Notes under the pieces: generated by a model | Told to the model about the DNA's origin: nothing | The model's input: the letters and a program-made list of their open reading frames with translations, nothing else | The model's database searches: none | Part shown: positions 13,977-20,476 of the stretch, one piece after another | Layout of the letters: the number at the start of each line of letters is the position of its first letter | How positions within the stretch are numbered: position 1 is the first letter of the stretch | Origin: a virus | DNA: 23,772 nucleotides | Reading direction: 5' to 3' (one strand) | Virus record (IMG/VR): IMGVR_UViG_3300008448_009650 | Coordinates: 1-23,772 of that record | Program-made: the position numbers and the translations under genes

Positions 13977-15755
13977 ATGTCGTTAACAAGAGAACAAGCG
14001 TTATTAGAATATGCAAAGTGTATAAATAATACACCCTATGCCCTTAAATCATATCTTCAAACATACGACAACACACAATCAAAATATGTTCCGTTAGAAC
14101 TATTTAATGATCAAGTTACATTGGTGAGGGACTACGACGAGTGTGATGAAAATATTGCGTTAAAATACCGTCAGGCTGGTGTATCAACCGTAACGTCAGC
14201 ATGGGCATCAAAAAGATTGGTATTCGCAAAAAAAGAAAAACCTGAAAAAATTCTAATTATTGCAAACAAAATGGATACTGCCGTTGAGATGGCAAATAAA
14301 GTTAGATCATTTGTTGACCAATGGCCAAAATGGATGGGTGTTGGGTTTTCTGTTGAAAAGAATTCACAAAGACATTTTAAATTAACTAATGGTTGTGAAG
14401 TTAAGGCGGTCGCAACATCAAAAGATGCCTTACGTGGTTATACTCCTACAATTCTTATTTTCGATGAGGCCGCTTACATTAATGCGGATGAAGACTTTTG
14501 GTCTGCTTGTATGGCGTCCCTTTCAACAGGAGGTAAAGTAATTGTTATTTCAACACCAAATGGATTTGACCCAATTTATTATTCTATATACAGTCAGGCA
14601 GTTAAAGGAATGAATGACTTTAGGATTACTGAAATGTATTGGTTTAGAGATCCTAGGTATTCTAAAGATTTAAAATTAATTAAATGTAATGATATTGTAC
14701 ATTACATGTTAAATAGAGCTGACTATAAAGATGATGAAATTACAGTTGATTACGGTAATATTAAAGTCAGTGATAGAAATTTTGAAGAAATAAAACAAAA
14801 AATAGAAAATGATGGATATAAGGCCTACAGTTCTTGGTTTGAGGCCATGGCTAAAAAACTAAAATTTGATAGAAGAAAAATATCACAGGAGCTTGAATGT
14901 AACTTTTTAGGTTCGGGGGATAATGTAATACCACCCGAAACCATGAAATCAATTAAAGATAATCATATTAAAGAACCCGAAAATAAATTTATGGGGGGTG
15001 TTTTATGGCAATGGAAAGAACCTGTTGCGGGACATAAATATATTATGGGTATGGACGTTTCAAGAGGTGATAGTGAGGATTTTACAACATTTACTATTAT
15101 TGATTTTGATGAAAGAGAACAAGTGTTAGAATATATTGCAAAAGTACCACCTGATGTTGTTGCAGAAATTGCCTACAAATGGGCAACAATGTATAATGCA
15201 TTTATTGTGACCGATATTACTGGTGGTATGGGTGTTGCAACATCAAGAAAACTTCAAGAATTAGGATATAAAAATTTATATGTTGATGGAGTGAACCCAG
15301 CGGATAAATGGAAATGGGATCCAAAATCACAAGATAAAATACCGGGTATTAATTTTAACTCAAAAAGAGTTCAAATAGTTGCGTCTTTTGAGGAGTCTTT
15401 AAGACACAATTTTGGCGTTAGATCCCAAAGATTATATAATGAATTAAACACATTTGTTTATGTAAATGGTAGACCAGATCACCAAAAAGGACAACATGAT
15501 GATTTAATTATGTCAATGGCCATGGCGTTATATGTTGCTGAAACTTCATTTTCTAAATTAGAAAAAGCAACTGAACAAGCAAAGGCGATGTTAGAATCAT
15601 GGTCAACAGAAAAAACACAATATAGAGATTCATCAATGAATTTTAATCCTGGTGTACCTGTAAACCCTTCAGATAGAATGAATATGAATAGAAACACTTT
15701 GACACAAAGTGATTATGAAAAGTATTTATGGTTATTCGGAGGTAAAAGAGTTTAA
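13977..15755 (+). CDS. Terminase large subunit (T4 gp17-like)
   Basis: 592 aa DNA-packaging motor and headful nuclease. The ATPase half has a deviant Walker A, K-Y-R-Q-A-G-V-S-T (63-71), in which the usual internal lysine is replaced and K63 at the front may serve instead, Walker B I-L-I-F-D-E (159-164, D163 and catalytic E164), and the coupling motif S-T-P (192-194). The RNase-H-like nuclease half shows D360 in G-M-D-V-S-R-G-D, D413 in V-T-D-I-T-G-G, and D508-D509 in Q-H-D-D-L-I-M, the metal triad. Length is close to T4 gp17 (610). It docks on the portal encoded 38 bases downstream and acts in the host cytoplasm during head filling. Unlike T4, no tail sheath or tube genes separate terminase and portal. 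Confidence 0.96.
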   Translation: MSLTREQALLEYAKCINNTPYALKSYLQTYDNTQSKYVPLELFNDQVTLVRDYDECDENIALKYRQAGVSTVTSAWASKRLVFAKKEKPEKILIIANKMDTAVEMANKVRSFVDQWPKWMGVGFSVEKNSQRHFKLTNGCEVKAVATSKDALRGYTPTILIFDEAAYINADEDFWSACMASLSTGGKVIVISTPNGFDPIYYSIYSQAVKGMNDFRITEMYWFRDPRYSKDLKLIKCNDIVHYMLNRADYKDDEITVDYGNIKVSDRNFEEIKQKIENDGYKAYSSWFEAMAKKLKFDRRKISQELECNFLGSGDNVIPPETMKSIKDNHIKEPENKFMGGVLWQWKEPVAGHKYIMGMDVSRGDSEDFTTFTIIDFDEREQVLEYIAKVPPDVVAEIAYKWATMYNAFIVTDITGGMGVATSRKLQELGYKNLYVDGVNPADKWKWDPKSQDKIPGINFNSKRVQIVASFEESLRHNFGVRSQRLYNELNTFVYVNGRPDHQKGQHDDLIMSMAMALYVAETSFSKLEKATEQAKAMLESWSTEKTQYRDSSMNFNPGVPVNPSDRMNMNRNTLTQSDYEKYLWLFGGKRV

Positions 15756-15793
15756 TTTTTAATCTCTGATCTTATTTTTTTAAAAAAGTAACT

Positions 15794-17644
15794 ATGGCAG
15801 AACAAAAATATACAGTTTGGCAAAGGTTGGGCAGAGTGTTTGGACCCAATTCAACATTAGACCAACAAGCTCCGGTTTTTAAATTTGACAAAAAAGAATT
15901 ATTAAAAACCACAGATAAAAAAGAATATGAAAATGAAAAATTACAAGCACAACAAAGTATGTTTATTGGTAAACAATGGCAAAAAGTTGAAAGTAATTTA
16001 TACCAACAAGCGGTTTATTATGAACCAACAAGAATAGCGTCTTATTATGATTATGAATCTATGGAATATACTCCTGAGATTTCAGCGGCATTAGACATAT
16101 ATTCGGAAGAGTCAACAACTCCAGATAAAGATGGTTATATCTTAAAAATATATTCTGAGTCTAAAAGAATAAAAACCGTATTAGCGGACCTATTTAATAA
16201 CAGATTGGATATTAACACCAATCTACCAATGTGGACAAGAAATACTTGTAAGTATGGTGATAATTTTGTTTATTTAAAACTTGATCCTGAAAGAGGTATT
16301 GTTGGGTGTCAACAATTACCTAACATACAAGTAGAAAGGTTAGAAAGAGGTATGAAAATAAACTCTTCTACGTATGGTAAAGAAACCGAAAACGAATCTT
16401 TAAAATTCACATGGAAAGAAAAAAACATGGAATTTAACACATGGGAAATTGGGCATTTCAGAATTTTAGGTGATGATAGAAAATTACCATACGGTACTTC
16501 TATGTTAGAAAAGGCAAGACGTATATGGAAACAATTACTATTATGTGAGGATGCGATGTTGATTTATAGAGTATCTAGAGCACCTGAAAGAAGAGTATTT
16601 AAGGTATTTGTAGGAAACATGGATGACAAAGATGTTGATGCTTATGTACAAAAGGTTGCATCTAAATTTAAAAGAGACCAAATTGCAGACCCACAAACAG
16701 GAAATGTAGATATGAGATATAATCAATTGGCGGTAGATCAAGATTACTTTATACCTGTAAGAGATTCTGCTGCGGCAATGCCTATAGAAACTTTGGCGGG
16801 AGCCGCTAATTTAGCTGAAATTGCCGACATTGAGTATATTCAAAAAAAATTAGTAACTTCATTGAGAATACCAAAAGCATATTTAGGATTTGAAGAGGCC
16901 GTTGGTGATGGTAAAAATTTATCTTTACTTGATATTAGATTTGCAAGAACAATTAATAGAATACAAAAATCTATGATTGCCGAACTAAATAAAATTGCAA
17001 TAATACATTTATTTCTTTTAGGGTTTGAAGATGAGTTAACCAATTTCACATTAGGGTTAAATAACCCTTCTAAACAGGCTGATTTATTGGGTGTTGAGGT
17101 TTGGAAAGAAAAAATTACATTATATAAAGATGCTGTTGCAGAAATACCTAATTCTGTTGCACCTGTTTCTGCTTCGTGGGCTAAAAAACATATTTTAGGT
17201 TTCTCTGATGAAGAAATAAGATTAGATTTACAACAACAAAGAATTGAAAGGGCGGTTGCTGGTGAGTTAGCTAAAACCGCTGAGGTTATTTCTAAAACAG
17301 GTCTATTTGACAATATTGACAATTTATATAAACCTAAAAGTGGTGCTACATTTACTATGGGTGGTGGTGCTGATGCAGGTGCTGCGGATACCGGAGGGGC
17401 TACAGATACGGGCAGTTCACCTGACTTAGGCGGTGGTATGGATTTAGGATCAACCTCACCGGAAGGTGGTTCTGAACCGGCAGGTGGCTCTGAACCAACA
17501 GTACCCGAAAGGTTCAAAAAAGATGACTTAAATTTAATTGTTGAAGAAACTCTTTTTAATGGTATTGATTATATGGATTTATCAAAAGGGAGAAACTCTT
17601 TGGTAGAAATTAACAACAAACTGAAAGATTTAATTGATAAGTGA
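15794..17644 (+). CDS. Portal vertex protein (T4 gp20-like)
   Basis: 616 aa. The clearest T4 gp20 signature is L-I-Y-R-V-S-R-A-P-E-R-R-V-F with V-G-N (256-275), followed by F-I-P-V-R (319-323), the L-A-G-A-A-N-L-A-E-I-A-D-I-E-Y-I-Q-K-K-L tunnel region (334-353) and the R-I-P-K-A-Y-L-G stretch (358-365). It forms the dodecameric ring at one capsid vertex through which DNA enters and on which the prohead initiates. It is about 90 residues longer than T4 gp20; the excess is a Gly/Ala/Asp/Ser-rich linker (about 522-567) and a short conserved-looking C-terminal helix. It follows the terminase with no promoter motif between, so they are probably co-transcribed. A promoter motif begins directly after its stop codon. 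Confidence 0.96.
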   Translation: MAEQKYTVWQRLGRVFGPNSTLDQQAPVFKFDKKELLKTTDKKEYENEKLQAQQSMFIGKQWQKVESNLYQQAVYYEPTRIASYYDYESMEYTPEISAALDIYSEESTTPDKDGYILKIYSESKRIKTVLADLFNNRLDINTNLPMWTRNTCKYGDNFVYLKLDPERGIVGCQQLPNIQVERLERGMKINSSTYGKETENESLKFTWKEKNMEFNTWEIGHFRILGDDRKLPYGTSMLEKARRIWKQLLLCEDAMLIYRVSRAPERRVFKVFVGNMDDKDVDAYVQKVASKFKRDQIADPQTGNVDMRYNQLAVDQDYFIPVRDSAAAMPIETLAGAANLAEIADIEYIQKKLVTSLRIPKAYLGFEEAVGDGKNLSLLDIRFARTINRIQKSMIAELNKIAIIHLFLLGFEDELTNFTLGLNNPSKQADLLGVEVWKEKITLYKDAVAEIPNSVAPVSASWAKKHILGFSDEEIRLDLQQQRIERAVAGELAKTAEVISKTGLFDNIDNLYKPKSGATFTMGGGADAGAADTGGATDTGSSPDLGGGMDLGSTSPEGGSEPAGGSEPTVPERFKKDDLNLIVEETLFNGIDYMDLSKGRNSLVEINNKLKDLIDK

Positions 17645-17658
17645 TATTTATAAATAAA
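17645..17658 (+). promoter_or_regulatory. TATTTAT phage promoter-like motif upstream of the core-like gene
   Basis: TATTTAT (17645-17651) abuts the portal stop codon and runs into AAATAAAA. The ATG at 17664 is 12 bases downstream. TATTTATAAATA here is palindromic, so it also contains the T4 late box TATAAATA. Confidence 0.5.
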
Positions 17659-17663
17659 ATTAT

Positions 17664-18395
17664 ATGAGCACTTTTGGTAAAATTAAAACAAAAATAGAAA
17701 ACACTGCTGTTGAATTGGCAAAAAAACCAAATTTCAAAAGATTTATTTTTGAATTTAAAAGTTTGGTATTAAATAATAAAGATATGTCTGAACTTTATTA
17801 CATTTATGATGATCTATCAAGTAATAAAGAATTGCCACAGGACTTGGCTAATGATTATATTAATGAATCAATAGAATATTCTCAAGTATTAATAGAAAGT
17901 CAAAACAAAAATATTGATTATTTAAATCAATGGATAAACTCTTGGAATAAATCTAATATTAATAATTATACCGACATTGATAATGTTATATATAATAACA
18001 ACATAAGGAATTTAGAGTCGGTATTAGAGTCTAAAAGTAAAATAAAAAACACTTTAATTTCTGAAAACAATAAAAGTAAAATTACAGAATCTATAGAATT
18101 ACCATTATCTTCAGTAATTAAGATTGCAAATGAAAACCTTAAAAACGAGTTATCAAGCCTTAATGAATCTGAAAAAAAAGAATTAGAAAATGTATTGTCA
18201 TTAAATTTTGATGATATGAAAAAAGAATTTTTAACTTTAAAAGAAAATGTAATAGGTAATTTAAAAAATACATTAAATGAATCGGCAGAAAAAGATATTG
18301 ACGGTACAATCAATAAGACAATAGAAAAAATAATGGATGCAAAGTGTAACTATTATGACTATTATAAACTAAAAAAATTAAGTTTGGGACTATGA
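17664..18395 (+). CDS. Helical protein in the T4 gp67/gp68 (prohead core) position
   Basis: 243 aa, rich in Asn, Lys, Glu, Ser and Leu, with long helical, coiled-coil-like stretches (about 100-225) and no membrane segment or catalytic motif. I do not recognise the sequence. In T4 the slot between portal and prohead protease holds small core proteins gp67 and gp68, and a prohead core or scaffold role is a reasonable inference from position and composition. Its last four bases overlap the next start (ATGA), implying coupled translation. Confidence 0.7.
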   Translation: MSTFGKIKTKIENTAVELAKKPNFKRFIFEFKSLVLNNKDMSELYYIYDDLSSNKELPQDLANDYINESIEYSQVLIESQNKNIDYLNQWINSWNKSNINNYTDIDNVIYNNNIRNLESVLESKSKIKNTLISENNKSKITESIELPLSSVIKIANENLKNELSSLNESEKKELENVLSLNFDDMKKEFLTLKENVIGNLKNTLNESAEKDIDGTINKTIEKIMDAKCNYYDYYKLKKLSLGL

Positions 18396-18664
18396 AAAAA
18401 TTTTTTAGTGGAATTGGGAGATTGTTTATGGACAATCAAGGTAATGCATCATCAAAAAGATTTGTAGGAATCTTGTGTGGTGTATCTCTTTGTGTTACCT
18501 TATATGTAAATAGCTATTCTCACGGTGACATCAGACCATCTGACACTTTAGTAAATGCAGTAGCAATGCTAGCATTCGGTTGTTTAGGTCTTACATCAAC
18601 TGAAAAGATTTTTGGAAAAAAATCAGAAGAGAAAAAAGAAGAAGAATCTCAAGAATCTAATTGA
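18392..18664 (+). CDS. Small two-helix membrane protein, holin-like
   Basis: 90 aa with two hydrophobic segments, about residues 24-42 and 52-68, joined by a short polar turn (S-Y-S-H-G-D-I-R-P-S). A basic N-terminus (M-K-K-F-F) and a highly charged Lys/Glu C-tail complete a class-II holin-like layout. Such proteins sit in the cytoplasmic membrane; holins time lysis by forming pores. No endolysin gene is next to it, so the holin assignment is tentative and another membrane role, for example during prohead assembly at the membrane, is possible. Translation is coupled to the previous gene, and the end overlaps the antisense bS21 gene by 16 bases. Confidence 0.72.
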   Translation: MKKFFSGIGRLFMDNQGNASSKRFVGILCGVSLCVTLYVNSYSHGDIRPSDTLVNAVAMLAFGCLGLTSTEKIFGKKSEEKKEEESQESN

Positions 18665-18837
18665 TTCTTTTGTTTGTATTTAGCTTTTTGAATTTGAGCC
18701 CTTCGTTTTACGGAGGGTTTTTTATATTCTTTTCTTTCTTGTAATTTTTGTATTTGTTTTGTTTTATAAATTTTAAACTTATATGTTTTTAAGGCTTGCT
18801 CAATAGACTTTTCATTTTTTACCTGTACTATAATCAT
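18649..18837 (-). CDS. rpsU: Ribosomal protein bS21 (phage-encoded)
   Basis: 62 aa, the full bS21 length. It starts M-I-I-V-Q-V-K, has S-I-E-Q-A-L-K-T-Y-K, and the conserved K-K-P-S-V-K-R-R-A-Q-I-Q-K-A block (39-52), with Tyr at 54. bS21 sits on the 30S platform by the 3' end of 16S rRNA. In flavobacteria bS21 with bS18 and bS6 hides the anti-Shine-Dalgarno sequence, and from memory Tyr54 is part of that contact. Flavobacterial host bS21 genes commonly carry a strong SD for autoregulation; the phage gene has none, the upstream bases being A-rich. It is preceded by a TATTTAT motif on its own strand and is convergent with the holin-like gene. Inference: it replaces host bS21 in ribosomes late in infection to favour phage mRNA. 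Confidence 0.93.
   Translation of the reverse strand: MIIVQVKNEKSIEQALKTYKFKIYKTKQIQKLQERKEYKKPSVKRRAQIQKAKYKQKNQLDS
18699..18723 (+). terminator. Terminator of the portal-downstream unit, inside antisense bS21
   Basis: CCCTTCG (18699-18705) pairs with CGGAGGG (18711-18717), one G-U pair, around TTTTA, followed by six T. It lies 35 bases past the holin-like stop and within the bS21 coding sequence on the opposite strand. Confidence 0.8.
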
Positions 18838-18851
18838 AAATTTTTTGGTTT

Positions 18852-18864
18852 TATAATATAAATA
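18852..18864 (-). promoter_or_regulatory. TATTTAT phage promoter-like motif for bS21, minus strand
   Basis: On the minus strand TATTTAT (18864 to 18858) is followed by ATTATAAAA, 20 bases before the bS21 ATG at 18837. This minus-strand example shows the motif follows the direction of transcription. The remaining 78 bases up to the next gene are AT-rich with nothing else seen. Confidence 0.5.
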
Positions 18865-18942
18865 GTAAGATATTTTTTAATTTTTGACAACTGAGTATTT
18901 TTTTAATATTATTGTAAAAAATAAACTTGAAAGTTATGAAAA

Positions 18943-19392
18943 ATGAAAAAAGGAAAAACATCAAAATTAAATGTTTTTGATGATGCAAAATGTTACTATG
19001 GTACCGTCGACTCAAAAGAATTAAAATCAATCTATTTAGTTTTACAAACTTGGATTGAGCCATTAAACGAATATGACAATTGGAATAAAATTATTGGAAC
19101 CATAAAACGTCAAATATTACACACTTTATTAGAAATTGTTGATTTACATACGTTTGAAAGAAAACAAATAGTTGATTTAGATTTAAGGACAAGTGGGATA
19201 CAAAAAGATAAAAAAAGTTTTTTAAATTTAGAAATTACGTTATTTGTACACGATAAAACTATTGATTTTAAATCATTAATTTTAAGATCTAAAATTAAAA
19301 ATATTATAACCTCAGTTTATTTTGATGATTTAAAAAAATCAAAGTATTTTACATTAAGTAAAACAAAAAATAAAGAAACCATATTAATATAA
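18943..19392 (+). CDS. Protein of unknown function between membrane protein and protease
   Basis: 149 aa, no recognised domain. It begins basic (M-K-K-G-K-T-S-K) and has V-F-D-D-A-K-C-Y-Y-G-T-V-D, a Trp-containing helix, an E-I-V-D-L-H-T-F-E-R segment, and a strand-rich second half. It has no signal peptide or membrane segment. The chosen ATG at 18943 is in frame; one seven bases upstream is in another frame and closes quickly. Genes between gp20 and gp21 in T4 are core proteins, but this one looks globular rather than coiled. Only a weak TATTTTT box precedes it. Confidence 0.7.
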   Translation: MKKGKTSKLNVFDDAKCYYGTVDSKELKSIYLVLQTWIEPLNEYDNWNKIIGTIKRQILHTLLEIVDLHTFERKQIVDLDLRTSGIQKDKKSFLNLEITLFVHDKTIDFKSLILRSKIKNIITSVYFDDLKKSKYFTLSKTKNKETILI

Positions 19393-19406
19393 TATTTATC
19401 ATAAAA
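19393..19406 (+). promoter_or_regulatory. TATTTAT phage promoter-like motif upstream of the prohead protease
   Basis: TATTTAT (19393-19399) begins at the base after the previous stop codon, continues CATAAAA and ends 13 bases before the ATG at 19413. Confidence 0.5.
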
Positions 19407-19412
19407 AAGATT

Positions 19413-20123
19413 ATGAAAATATTAGGACCAAGTGATATAGGGAAGGGCATATTAGTAGAATGGGATGCTGGAACAATCAATCCAAAAGAATATAGAAACA
19501 GTAAAGTTATAAAAGAATCTTACGGTCAATTAGACCATTCTAAACCATTTGAGTTTTATGCTACTTTACAAAAATATGGAGTACCAAATAGAAACGGAAG
19601 AATTTACCCTGAAAAAATATTAAAAAGAGAAGCGGAAAGATATAAGGAAATGATAGAAAGAGGTATGTCAATTTCAGAATTAAATCACCCTGAATCGTCT
19701 CTTATTGATTTAGATAGAGTGGCTCATTTAATAACCGATATTTGGTGGGAAGACAATGTGTTAGTTGGTAAGGTTAAATTACTTACAACCCCTGGATTTC
19801 ATGAAAGTGGGGTTGTTTCATCAAAAGGGGACGTGGCTGCAAATATGATGAGACAAGGGGTTACTATGGGTGTTTCTTCAAGAGGTGTTGGATCATTGGT
19901 TAAAAAAGGAGAACAAAATGAAGTACAAGACGATTTTGAATTAATATGTTTTGATTTAGTTTCATCACCATCAACACCAGGAGCTTACCTTTACTTGAAC
20001 AAAGAGGATAGACCAAAGTATGAGGAAAAACTTACAGAACATGAAAATATTGAAATTTCAACAAATCCTTTAGATAAATCTGTTGACTTAATGAAAAGAT
20101 TATCTGATTATTTAGATAAATAA
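19413..20123 (+). CDS. Prohead core protease (T4 gp21-like, S80/S78-type fold)
   Basis: 236 aa. The serine protease fold of T4 gp21 and HK97-like prohead proteases is recognisable from H92 in S-E-L-N-H-P-E-S, the serine in M-G-V-S-S-R-G-V-G-S (S155 or S156), and D181 in C-F-D-L-V-S-S-P-S-T-P-G-A. It is expected to cleave scaffold and capsid proteins after Glu within I/L-x-E sites and then itself, emptying the prohead before DNA entry. A candidate target, L-I-N-E then A-S-A, occurs in the capsid protein of this window at residue 60. Gene order protease, small protein, scaffold, capsid matches T4 apart from the 69-aa insert. Confidence 0.93.
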   Translation: MKILGPSDIGKGILVEWDAGTINPKEYRNSKVIKESYGQLDHSKPFEFYATLQKYGVPNRNGRIYPEKILKREAERYKEMIERGMSISELNHPESSLIDLDRVAHLITDIWWEDNVLVGKVKLLTTPGFHESGVVSSKGDVAANMMRQGVTMGVSSRGVGSLVKKGEQNEVQDDFELICFDLVSSPSTPGAYLYLNKEDRPKYEEKLTEHENIEISTNPLDKSVDLMKRLSDYLDK

Positions 20124-20134
20124 AAAATAAAGTT

Positions 20135-20344
20135 ATGGATGAAAAGTATTTTGTTGCTAGAGTAACAACCGATATGGTTGACGAAAACACAGGTAAAGTA
20201 AAAAAAATTAAAGAAGAAAAATTAGTAAAGGCATTTTCCCCAACTGACGTTGAGGCGAAGGTTACTAAAGCTTACGAAGCCTACACTATGGATTGGAGAA
20301 TTACAGCAATTGTAGAAAGTAAAATTGATGAGGTTATTGAATAA
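20135..20344 (+). CDS. Small DUF4494-like protein
   Basis: 69 aa. The pattern Y-F-V-A-R-V, an acidic turn, E-E-K-L-V-K-A-F-S-P-T-D-V-E-A-K-V, and W-R-I-T-A-I-V-E-S-K-I-D-E-V-I resembles the core of DUF4494, a Bacteroidota domain of unknown function that is usually longer. It lies 11 bases after the protease gene and before a strong terminator, so it ends the protease unit. Location suggests a head-assembly accessory; nothing in it shows a mechanism. Confidence 0.68.
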   Translation: MDEKYFVARVTTDMVDENTGKVKKIKEEKLVKAFSPTDVEAKVTKAYEAYTMDWRITAIVESKIDEVIE

Positions 20345-20374
20345 ATAAAAGATTTAATCACAGTAATTTTAAAG

Positions 20375-20404
20375 GGGAGACATTTTTGTCTCCCTTTTTT
20401 TTTT
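20375..20404 (+). terminator. Strong rho-independent terminator after the protease unit
   Basis: GGGAGACA (20375-20382) pairs with TGTCTCCC (20387-20394), TTTT loop, followed by ten T. It separates the protease unit from the scaffold and capsid unit. Confidence 0.92.
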
Positions 20405-20434
20405 GATAAAAAACAATTTTTTTGTAAATGCATA

Positions 20435-20453
20435 TATTTATTTGATAAATAAA
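20435..20453 (+). promoter_or_regulatory. TATTTAT phage promoter-like motif upstream of the scaffold gene
   Basis: TATTTAT (20435-20441), then TTGATAAATAAA, 35 bases before the ATG at 20477. It directly follows the terminator, as expected for a new transcription unit. Confidence 0.55.
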
Positions 20454-20476
20454 CGAGCAAAATACTATTTAAAATA

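Noticed and set aside
16840-17517. 225-aa minus-strand open frame opposite the portal gene
   Set aside because: Its Pro/Ser/Ala content mirrors the Gly/Ala/Asp linker of the portal on the other strand; no start signal.
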